From Branchiostoma belcheri (Eukaryota; Chordata; Leptocardii; Amphioxiformes; Branchiostomatidae): a DNA stretch of 64,000 nucleotides. The notes beneath the pieces are model-generated. The model was not told where the DNA came from and did no database searches. It saw only the letters and a program-made list of their open reading frames with translations. A program made the position numbers and the translations under genes. Shown here in pieces: positions 47,001 through 54,949 of this stretch; the first letter of the stretch is position 1; each line of letters begins with the position of its first letter. Location of the stretch: the NCBI RefSeq assembly GCF_001625305.1, contig NW_017804242.1:1953235-2017234 (forward strand). The letters run 5' to 3'.

Positions 47001-50000
47001 AGGCAAAGCGTGAAATAGTGGACAAGAAACACTTTTGTACGTTCTGCTTTTTCAACATAGGAGCGTTTTTGGAACGTTTGGAATTTGACCATGAACTGTC
47101 CTCCGTAACAATAAGCTAGTAAAGATCATTGTCCGCAGTCACTCTTTTGGGAAGGCAAAATCTAAAGACATGTTTTGGCCGAACATAGCATAAGCCATGC
47201 AGGATAAGGCTATGCAAGAACACTAAACCTCATACTGAACACTTTAGTATACTAGTACCTTGGATGGTGGCTATGACTAGTGCGACTGGTACGCAACAGA
47301 AGAAAGACGAAAAACCGCAGTGTCTGTTATGGTACTAAACACTTTTCTTTTACGTCAATGGTGCATATTCTTCGCGAAAGGACTACAATTATTCACAGTA
47401 CAAAACAGGTTTGTATAGCTATGTTCGCTGTCGTTTCCATCCTCTACTAGGTGATCTTAAACGTTACTTATTCAGTCATTGGTGTTGTAATTTTAAAGCA
47501 ATAATATATAGACATATATATAATATATTCATAGACATATATAAAAGGTTGTTTCCCCTCTCCACCCAGCGACCATTGAACAACCAAAATCTCAGTAGTG
47601 GTTCAAACGAATTCATATAGATTAAGACATGATAAAGATAACTACATTTCGTTTGCTTCGTTGCATTCAAATCATACCTTTATACAATGGATCAACGTTT
47701 TAAAAACTCTTCATGTTGTCTTTGAAATGTGCTGATTCAATAATTGATTCAACAAAGATGATGTTGAACACACTGGGCCATACAAATCCAATTAAGGTAG
47801 CACAGAGGTCTCCGTCCGCGGATGAACGGATATGATTTATGATGGTTCAGGCCAGGAGGTCATTACGCACTAATTAAAAACACATTAACCCTTCTGTAAG
47901 GGCCTTTTTGTGCCTCCTGGCACTGTTAACTTTCCGCATTGTGACGCTTTAGCTCTTTCTCTCTGGAACACTAACCATTGAGACACCTTTGAGTGGTAAT
48001 TGCCCTGATCGCCTAATCCCTTGTTGACTATGTTACACATAGCCGGCCGACCATGGCCTCCAAGCCTTCTCCAGACCATGGTTAGGAGTTAGGCCCTTAT
48101 TCTCTTGCAGGCCGCCAAAGGTCCAGACCTCTATCCAGAGCCCCCTACACCCCAGGCCCTTATTACATCTCCCGACCTTCTCCGGACCATAGTTGGGAAT
48201 TAGTCGTTTGAACTACTAAATGCGATTTTGTTCTTCTTTGGTTGGAAGTCGGTCGGTAAGGTTGCCTACTACAGTCTTTGGAAGTTGCCTGTGGCAGTCG
48301 AAAAGTCAAGGTCAAGAAAGTCACATAGAAAGTACAGTTTAGACGCAATAAAATAGCGAACCGGAGCTAGACAAGTCCAGGAATAAGATACATCCAAGGC
48401 AACGTCAAATCCAGCGCAGACCCGTGTTTTGGAATGGCCTGAAGCAAAGTCATTGGAAGGTTCCTAATGTGTTACAGAAATAACTAAGGGTTTTTGATAA
48501 TTCTTTTCTGAGGAGGCGGCTTACTGTAGGAAACCGGGCACAATTAGTACTGAATCAGATATATAACCAGAAAAGCCCATTATAATCCATTAAACATCCC
48601 TGACCCATAGAGAAGGCTAATGATGATATATCAGTGGTCTGTGATGACAGTCACCATCACCCAACCACCTGTTGCCACAACAGTGGTTCTAGGCCACAAC
48701 TATCATACAATCGTCTGCTTACCAACAACACACAAATATACACAACTTTGTGGCTCTTCTAATCTATTCAGTGGCTAGCTCCTGGCCCCAACAGCCCCCC
48801 TTGGGTGGTTTTTGTCTCACCGCTACTTCGTGCACACACTACTCGTGTTTGCTAACAAGGTGCATTGTTTAACGAACTCACTGGGCGGAGCCTTACCAGG
48901 GAGACGGTGCCCAACAGAGTCACGCTGCCCTGCCACTGGGGTAAAGGTACTGTTGTCTGCGTCAGATTGTTGGCATAACTGTTATTGGATATGCCTACAT
49001 ATACCCACTGAATCATTCAGTTCAATGGCATTCAATTTTACCCTTCTTCTAAGTTCTTTTATTTGTAACTTGTCAAACATGGTAGTACATGTTGATAGTT
49101 TCCTAATCTGATGTTAATTTGTTTTAAGAGATCCGAACACATTTAAGATGTATGTCCTATAGAAACTACAATGTAGACTCATGTCGCTGGATCCGTTGTA
49201 CTGTCAACCTTCCATACTTGCATACCTGTCTGCTTGCATGAAAGCCGTAAAGTGTCTAGTGTCTTACGTGCCTTGGTCTGGCTTAGTGTGGGGAAGATGC
49301 CCAGCAACAATTCATTGAACGGATAATAACGATACGTCACAGACAATTTTGAAAAGACGAGCAGAAAAAGTCAATTTCTTCAAATTTTGACACAGCAGGA
49401 GAAACCTCTTCTCCTAGTAGGTTCTTCTAGTGGCACTAAGACGATATTCTATGTTAGGCCGAAATTAAATTTAGAGTGAGGCATAAGAGACACATTGGCT
49501 TTGAATCCAAAGCTCAAAGAAAGACAAATTTTAAAGTTTTCTCCTTGTCAGGTCACATTTCTCGTACGAAATCGATCGCGAACTTCGACATTCTTGGAAT
49601 TGTCGTGTATGTGTTGTAACGAAAATTTGTCTTGTAACGAAAAATGCTTTCTAAGATCCTTGTAAGCAACTGGTTCTGCCAAAGCCTTCTTGTCAATTCT
49701 GCGACATCAAAAGCGTATACAATAACCTGCGACGGACGTGACCGCACCGTAAGGAACATTCAAGTAGAACGGGTCAATTGGCCAAGCAGTATGGCATTTT
49801 CTTCTACGATTACAGTAGCAATGGATCACGATTGACGACGTGCTGGGTGACACATGGCTGGTGGTACAGTGAAAAGAGAGTATTGGAAAAGTAAAAGTAC
49901 TTTTCTGAAAGATTAAAAGTAATTTCTTGAAATGTCTGGACCCCATCTGTTTCTCCTTGCCCAAAAGTCTACAGATTTACAAGGAATGATTAAATCAAGT

Positions 50001-50963
50001 TATAGGATGTACACACGGGCCCCTCTACTGAGCTGCGAAAGTGTTACATGTTTGGCCTGTGGTCATTACTTTGAAATAAGATTTAGTAACTACTGTACTT
50101 GTCGTTCGGTGTGATATAGCTAGCTGCCGCCGTGCCGCGTGCCTGCGAAGCTGGTGTGTTACGCCGAAGGGCGGTTATACCGGCTATACAGATACAGATA
50201 CTTTGTAGCTGACCAAGGCCTTCACGAGAGTGTGTTGAATACCAAGGTTCATCTCGTGTGAGAGTTCAACAAATGCCTAACTCCAGTTACTCTCATTATT
50301 GCGCCGAATAGTCTAAGACAGTTGTGTTAAAAATGTAATTGAGGTCTTCTTCATAATGCCTCGAACAGTTGGATATCTGAAGTGCCTACCCGATACTGCA
50401 TTTGTAGAGCTCTTTGAATTCATATCATACACATAGGAGGAAAAAAATGCCCCATTCGCAGATTGGCGAAAAGATTTTCATACATTTTCCCAAAATTGTA
50501 AATAATGAAAGTTGCTGCGAACGGTTGAAATTGATTAATTTAGTTCACTGAATCCAGTTTGCAATTTTCCATTTTTCTACAAGTACGACTTTTTTCTAAT
50601 ACAAATGTAAGGAAAGTGCTTACCGTTGGGATCCAGACCGAAGTACATCGGGGTCCAAAGGTCCCCACCATAGTCCCCAGAGCCACTAGGATCGTAGTCC
50701 CCCGATCCCGAACCGCTTGGATCATAGTACACGCCGGTCCCTTTCTGAGGTTCAGAGCCCCCAGAACCACTTGGATCGTAGTCTCCCGATCCCGAGCCAC
50801 TTGGATCATAGTACACACCGGTCCCTTTCCGGGGTTCAGATCCAGAGCCGCTGTAATCACCAGAAGGGTCTTCACCGTATCCACTGCCCTGCGCCAAGAC
50901 CGGACCAGTGTAGAGAGTCAGGGTCGTGCAGCAAAGGCAGAAGACCAAACCGAGCCGCGACAT
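23043..50963 (-). CDS. MUC4-like transmembrane mucin / proteoglycan-like protein (NIDO-AMOP-VWD-EGF-TM), about 37 exons
   Basis: Transcript-order exons: 50963-50624, 44700-44482, 44176-43949, 42926-42819, 42596-42375, 41535-41305, 41118-40960, 40418-40200, 39875-39648, 39386-39249, 38991-38770, 38362-38132, 37923-36676, 36532-36321, 35855-35582, 35288-35176, 34956-34863, 34501-34340, 33889-33712, 33234-33093, 32732-32612, 31827-31693, 31318-31062, 30770-30605, 30278-30009, 29404-29238, 28864-28692, 28304-28105, 27679-27560, 27153-27034, 26637-26494, 26160-26041, 25677-25555, 25137-25034, 24723-24611, 24212-23871, 23466-23043. The total is 8067 nt, 2688 aa. Order: signal peptide ([12 protein letters not shown]...), SGSGDY repeats, paired EGF-like exons (to about 848), the Ser-Gly-Asp repeat (849-1264), NIDO (from [12 protein letters not shown]), AMOP ([12 protein letters not shown]...KCCYE), VWD ([19 protein letters not shown]), a cadherin-like or Ig-like stretch, six EGF modules (calcium-binding DVDEC/DIDEC types included), a juxtamembrane region, a TM helix (about 2520-2545) and a 140-residue tail with NPAY. 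The order NIDO-AMOP-VWD-EGF-TM is that of MUC4. Probable role: epithelial surface glycoprotein. Confidence 0.85.
25302..25477. mobile_element. Inverted-repeat element with TAGCCT...AGGCTA ends
   Basis: The 20-bp termini (TAGCCTCTACCAGGCTTCGG and CCGAAGCCTGGTACAGGCTA) are inverted with one mismatch. The interior includes a GGCC-containing second inverted stretch. No target duplication is obvious. It lies in an intron of the mucin-like gene. Related interiors (GTAGAAATTGGCCAA) occur at 1970-2085 and 31449-31615. Confidence 0.65.
25795..25994. mobile_element. MITE with TGCTGAGGTCACA ends and 3-bp TSD (copy 1)
   Basis: A 200-bp element with inverted termini TGCTGAGGTCACATTTCC / GGAAATGTGACTTTAGCA and a GGCCCGG-rich subterminal stretch, flanked by TTA and TAA. 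The 3-bp TWA target is typical of PIF/Harbinger elements, so that assignment is inferred. It is related to 29772-29974. Confidence 0.8.
29441..29471. repeat. (GAAT)n microsatellite
   Basis: About eight consecutive GAAT units in an intron of the mucin-like gene, preceded by related GATG units. Confidence 0.95.
29772..29974. mobile_element. MITE with TGCTGAGGTCACA ends and TTA TSD (copy 2)
   Basis: A 203-bp element with termini TGCTGAGGTCACAATTCC / GGAACTGTGACCTCAGCA, subterminal GGGGCCCGGCCGGGC inverted repeats and TTA on both sides. It is better preserved than copy 1. It lies in an intron of the mucin-like gene. Confidence 0.85.
31890..32110. mobile_element. Second copy of the intron-14 transposon-like family
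   Basis: Shares TTTTCATGTTCGCAG and GATGATGCACGT followed by a T-rich run with 6370-6850, in the same order, and begins with a similar CCTCCGTG-containing hairpin. It lies in the mucin intron between exons 32612 and 31827. The rest of that intron shows nothing recognisable. Confidence 0.5.
32826..33092. repeat. Degenerate telomere-like C-rich array abutting a splice donor
   Basis: About 265 bp of variable 5-8-mers (CCCTAAC, CCCGTAC, CCCATAC, CCCCAAC) without a strict period. Its right end joins the mucin exon 33093-33234. Read on the sense strand, the donor is CAG|GTTAGGGTTACGG, so the intron begins within the array. Confidence 0.8.
36676..37923 (-). repeat. Coding minisatellite: about 50 SGSGD-type 8-residue units in one mucin exon
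   Basis: A single 1248-bp exon encodes 416 residues built almost wholly from 8-residue units such as [16 protein letters not shown] and GSGGSGDD (24-bp DNA period). The 5' part of the exon (higher coordinates) mixes DY/DD/EE variants; the 3' part is homogenised to [16 protein letters not shown]. Ser-Gly next to acidic residues is the known context for glycosaminoglycan addition, so dense chondroitin or heparan substitution is possible (inference). Smaller versions occur in the exons at 50624, 42819, 40960 and 39249. Other frames are open only because the repeat lacks stops. Confidence 0.9.
36676..40418 (-). repeat. Tandem duplication unit A of the mucin gene (6 exons)
   Basis: Exons 40418-40200, 39875-39648, 39386-39249, 38991-38770, 38362-38132 and 37923-36676 correspond one to one with unit B. 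Exon sequences are near-identical; introns are alignable next to the splice sites but partly diverged. The last exon, homologous to 41118-40960, has expanded from 159 to 1248 bp by adding SGSGD units. Confidence 0.88.
40509..40732. other. Assembly gap (224 N) flanked by a 148-bp direct duplication
   Basis: The 148 bases before the gap (40361-40508) and the 148 bases after it (40733-40880) are the same sequence apart from a G homopolymer one shorter and a T homopolymer one longer. The duplicated block includes the 5' part of an EGF-like exon ([18 protein letters not shown]) and its upstream intron. The two contig ends probably overlap in truth, which would remove the extra partial exon at 40733-40790. 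Confidence 0.9.
41946..42367. mobile_element. hAT-like non-autonomous element with 8-bp TSD and visible paralogous empty site
   Basis: A 422-bp element with termini TAGAGCTGTGTACC and GGTACACAGCTCTA. Its interior is rich in GGTAC/GTACC repeats and holds no ORF. TTTCTACC flanks it at 41938-41945 and 42368-42375. The duplicated site at 38763-38770 in unit A has a single TTTCTACC and no insertion. The insertion lies seven bases into the intron, so the splice donor (GTAGAAA on the sense strand) survives. Confidence 0.88.
42998..43751. mobile_element. 754-bp terminal-inverted-repeat element with a palindromic left end
   Basis: Begins ATGGGTTCACCACA and ends TGTGGTGAACCCAT. The left end is itself a hairpin, since a second GTGGTGGTGAACCCAT follows within 20 bp. 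Inside are pyrimidine-rich TTCTTCTCCTTCTCC tracts and a tandem duplication of about 64 bp (43353-43480). It lies in the intron between unit B exons; the same intron in unit A lacks it and is about 260 bp long. No coding capacity for a transposase is visible. Confidence 0.75.
45108..45412 (+). mobile_element. tRNA-derived SINE-like element, second family
   Basis: A perfect B-box-like GGTTCGATTCC within GTCACGGGTTCGATTCCTGC, with an upstream region resembling an A box. Downstream are CTTGGGAAGGGTTTCCTTTC and a unique body. It differs from the 14774/59898 SINE. Ends are uncertain and no target duplication was found. Confidence 0.5.
46467..46540 (+). repeat. Dispersed repeat shared with 54166-54242
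   Basis: Both copies contain CGTTCTTGGATACGCGG-like and ATCCAGAACCGTGCCT strings in the same order, with a preceding GTCCAGGACCATGCC / ATCCAAGACCGTGCC. The nature of the element is unknown. Confidence 0.65.
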
Positions 50964-52666
50964 TTTTTCCCTTGCCAGAAAGTCAGTAGGGCAGGTGCAC
51001 GACACGGCCCGTCACCACGGCGCTTCGATTTCAAGAAAGGCCGGACCCCGGACGGCACGGTGTGTGAAGACCGGTGTTGAGTTACAAGAGGCTGTCATTG
51101 ATGAATGACGTCAACGTCAGAATGCCCAATGGCTCAGGGAGGGGGGTCTATTAGGGGCCATCTATAGAAGCGGGTCAACTCGAGGGAGTCCTTTTGTTTC
51201 CACGGAATTTTGAAAATGAATGATTCATTGTCGGATATGTTTGCCTGGCGTCCCGCTCCTGATACCTCCATCAATAAAGGCGCGGTAGGCCTTGGCTGGT
51301 ATACTGGGCCATCTCAACAAACGTAGCATCTGTATCCTTGGCTACATTCTAAATAAGATACAATAGAGATTTGAATCTATGCACGTAAGAAAGTTGTAGT
51401 TGGTTCTTGTACTCTCCAAGTAGTTTGTTCTGAAAATTTTATGCGTTTTAAGCATTTTGTCGGGCTTTTCGTTGGGTACACTTGGTCAGGTTTTCTGGCC
51501 TAGGGTGTAGAGGTTCTATTTTTTTCCCGATCCTCACATGAAATTCTCTGATCCTTAAAAAAAGAGTAGTGTATCAAAACACTTCCGATGTGGTTCCGAT
51601 ATGCTTACCAGAAAAGAGAAATGGATTACACAAATGAATTATGAGTGAAATGAACTATCTTAAATCTGTTTCCGCTAGTTGAGTGGTTTGACTTCTTTTC
51701 TTTATGCAGTGGAAGTTCGAAGATGCTCAACGTTCTGAAATATAACGTTTGCTTCACTCACAATCAAGACAGAAATCCTAGTTTGTATTTTCTTTGTACC
51801 AGGAATGACGAAAACAAGTAAATATGCATCTCGAGACTTACATCACAAGTAAAATTTTCATCTTTATCATAAATGTTAATGCTATTCAAATAGCCAGACA
51901 ATTAGCACCACCGTACACGTCAGACTAACGTTGGGCTGTTTGTCACACGGCATTACGGACCAGCTACCGACGGAGAACACACCCTACAGGAACAACAGTA
52001 ACCATAGTCCCGAGCTCCTGTCAAGAAAGTGTCGACTAAGGCTCTGCTGACCCGCTTGAAAGGTAGATTGTTAAACTATGTTATGACAGACTGCAATAGA
52101 TGGCTGCGCCGAGTATCAATATAATGTAGAGACAATTAAAAAGCTCAGCATGGCACCTAAATACCGCCATCATAATGTGTCGTGAATCTAAGCAGTATGA
52201 CTATGTGAATGCCAACATTCCCCACAAAATTTGTATCTGTGTCTGTATAGCCGGTATAACCGCCCTTCCGGTGTAACATACCACACTCGTTCTCATTCAA
52301 ATGTACAAAATGCTGTCGCCACTCTTTACGACTAGGTCTGAGCCAAATCATGGACCTCATTGTTGCTTTTTTCACTTTCCCACTACACTTACTATGTTTT
52401 ACGAAAAATGTACCACAAACCTAGGTTTGATTGATGACTTGAGAGAAATTATGGTCGCGGGTTGGATTTCTCCCCCTAAAAAGCGGCTGTCGCCTGAGAC
52501 GAAATAGAAACTTTAAAAAGCAGCCTAAAACGTAGCAATTTGATTACGGCAGTAGTTTTCTGCCTGGTGAAGTCGGATGGCTAGGCCCTCTGATTGATCA
52601 AGTCAGATCGCTCCTGTCACTATTCCTGTACGCCGTGCGAGGTGTTTCATACCTGTCGCCAAGTTC

Positions 52667-53036
52667 TGTAACATCCGTTACCGCTCAAGTAAGACGGTCG
52701 TGCAGTTTAGATAGAGTCACATATAAAACATGAAATTGCCATTTTGATGACTTTTAGCAAGTTTTCTAGGTTTCTAAGAGAAGAAGAGAAGAGTGTGTGC
52801 TGTCATTTATAGCCACATTCGCTGAACAAATTGTTTTACAGTAATAAATGTAACATCCGTTACCGTTGTTTTTACTTTCTAATTTTAGTTTCTTCACCTG
52901 GTATATAAAAAGTCGCCAGTTTAAAATGTCCGTACTTATGTCCCCTTGTTCTCAATGATGAAGATAAAAACTGCAGATCTTCTTGGAGAAATAAACAAAA
53001 ACGTCCGTTTTGTAACATCCGTTACCGGTAACGGAA
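52667..53036. repeat. Three copies of TGTAACATCCGTTACCG, one extended to an 18-bp palindrome
   Basis: The 17-mer is exact at 52667-52683, 52849-52865 and 53011-53027. The third copy continues into TCCGTTACCGGTAACGGA (53019-53036), a perfect palindrome. The sequence between copies is unrelated. This could be clustered binding sites or remnants of a dispersed repeat. Confidence 0.8.
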
Positions 53037-53737
53037 GTTACACGTGTAGCGGAAAAGACGTAACAAGAGATTGAATTTCCCTTCCCTATGCACCATAAAC
53101 ATAATAGTTGGAAATAAAGTGAAAAAATATGGATCCGAAGAAAAATAACCCTCTGTGGCGTCAACAGACTCAGATGTTCTACTCTTCTTTGCTTCCAAAG
53201 ATATTTTTTCCTACTTCTATACACTACACTGTGCTATCTTTACGTGTTCAATACGTGTATATTTACCAGTAAATAATGAGTTGACAGAAGCACTTTCATA
53301 GATACTGACGCCTAAACTAAAGGCTTTTGAAGTGATGTCATGAATACAAGCTTTATCGTACACCCAATTCATGTTGATGTTCCAGCGTTTTTGCCGCACA
53401 AAAAATTGCATTGTTTACATATGTCTTATCTAAGTGCATAAATTTTCGGTAACTTCCCATGGCAATTAAGCTGTCCTTTTTTGGTAATCATTAATTGAGA
53501 TGTTTTCCTAAAAAATAAGGTAGGTTTGCCTGAAAAAACAGATCATCGATTTTTCAACCAAAAAAATCACCATTTTGTACATTTCAATGAGAACGAGCCA
53601 CCAGCTTCGCATGCACGAGGCGCGGCGGCACCTGGCTGGCACCAGTTAATTAGTCATTTTGTGCATCATTCATAGTCTGGATATTTTTCGTCTGTCTTCT
53701 AGCGACCCTCACTGTAGGTTTCTTTTCATTTTCGTTA

Positions 53738-53848
53738 CACTTCTTCCGTTTTATAGTTGTTCGTGCAGAATCTTGAAGCTTGATTCTGTACCCTTTCCAG
53801 TTTGTCTTTGTCTTTCTTTGTATACGGATCCCATACTGTCGCGTAAAA
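53738..53848 (-). pseudogene. Non-LTR retrotransposon (LINE) reverse-transcriptase fragment
   Basis: The minus strand encodes ATVWDPYTKKDKDKLERVQN followed by QASRFCTNNY. This is the conserved block near the C-terminal end of CR1/Jockey-type LINE polymerases (the usual form is Y-A-x-x-V-W-D-P then K-L-E-x-V-Q-x-x-A-A-R-F). Only about 37 residues are recognisable and no catalytic core is present, so it is a dead fragment. Confidence 0.8.
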
Positions 53849-53914
53849 TTTCAAAATATGTCTGTACATTTTGAAATCGACAATGGAGCGCACTTTTATG
53901 CGAGTCGTTTCAAG

Positions 53915-54114
53915 GGTCTGAAATACAACGTTTGCCTGTCTCATAATCAAGACAGAAATCTGATTCTAGTTTGCATTTCTCTAATACCAGGAATAACAAA
54001 AACAAGTAAATATGCATATCAAGACCTGCACCACAAGTAGAATTTTCATCTGTATCATAAATGTTAATGCTATTCAAATAGCCAGAAATTCAGACAATAA
54101 GCACCGTACATGTA
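53915..54114. repeat. Block duplicated from 51735-51920 (direct repeat)
   Basis: Shares long stretches with 51735-51920, including AATCAAGACAGAAATC, AAACAAGTAAATATGCAT and AAATGTTAATGCTATTCAAA, in the same order and orientation. It is about 2.2 kb away and moderately diverged. One copy adjoins the LINE remnant, so it may be part of the same element's 3' end. Confidence 0.8.
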
Positions 54115-54949
54115 AGAGGACATACCATGTTGTATCCAGAACCGTGCCTTGTTCTGGATATTCGACGCGTATCCAAGACCGTGCCTCTGTCAAATCTAGC
54201 TACGTTCTTAGATACGCGGGGACATCCAGAACCGTGCCTGGCCGCGCACAGTTTTACACACACACGGGCCTTAATAACCAAAGCGTGTTTGGAGGCGGAG
54301 CTTGCAGTCTTTTCATCGTGTTGTTTTGCTCTTTTTGTTCCGCCATCTTTTTTTTGCGGCCTACCTTAGTACTAGTTACGAAGTAATCGCTTTAATTCCT
54401 GCCCTGTGAAGTACATTGTTCATTTCAGGCTGGTCCTGGATGATTTAGATTTAGCATCATTCTGCTGAAGTAAAAATGGTCATAATATATAGTACATTTG
54501 GTATTTAACTTTATCAGACAATCAAGAGGTCCATATTACTTTCTCTCACAATTCAGGACTGGTTGCTACACAATTCAGACATTTCAGGGGAAATCTGCTG
54601 AAGCATACGTTCTATAAGGAAAACAAACCAGGAGAAAATACAGTTACTGTCAAACAGGGTCTATGAAGCTGTTCCAAATTACTGTTGTTGTTTTTTGCCA
54701 AATAACTTACATTTCTTGATTGTCTGACAGTTTTCCAAGGAAAGAATGAAAAAAAATTCTGGGATGATCATTCGTGCCTTACCACATATTCTCTTCTTTG
54801 TACATGTAGAGCAAAACTTTCCTCTTACAACCATCTCATCTTATCATGTAGATTTTCCAGTACGTATAGTGTTATACTTTCAACGCATGAAGTTGAATGA
54901 ATTTGGCCTTACAAGGATGCTTCCTGGTCTTTCTAGGTGACAGGGCACC

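Larger units (their letters stand above)
44701..50623. other. Mucin-like gene intron 1, repeat-rich, no embedded gene seen
   Basis: A 5.9-kb intron between the signal-peptide exon and the first EGF exon. It contains a SINE-like element (45108-45412), a repeat shared with 54166 (46467-46540), an imperfect direct repeat (48060-48095 and 48173-48203) and a GCCGGTATAACCGCC-family copy (50111-50200). ORFs here are short and unsupported. Enhancers are possible but nothing specific can be shown. Confidence 0.6.
50964..54934. other. Intergenic region between the mucin-like gene and the LRR gene
   Basis: About 4 kb between divergent genes, so it must hold both promoters. It contains a duplicated block of about 190 bp (51735-51920 and 53915-54114), three copies of a TAACATCCGTTACCG motif, a LINE reverse-transcriptase remnant and GCCGGTATAACCGCC-family copies. 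No confident promoter element or gene was found. Confidence 0.55.

Noticed and set aside
48060..48203. Paired CTTCTCC(A/G)GACCAT repeats as a regulatory element
   Set aside because: Only two imperfect 30-bp copies in a repeat-rich intron; not enough to claim function.
50577..51005. Upstream Met at 51003-51005 as the mucin start
   Set aside because: Starting there puts MSCTCPTDFLAREK ahead of the hydrophobic core. Starting at 50963 gives a standard signal peptide.
54746..54940. Short ORF upstream of the LRR gene as an extra coding exon
   Set aside because: It ends at a probable splice acceptor just before the LRR ATG and the LRR ORF has its own signal peptide. This is more likely intron or 5' flanking sequence.
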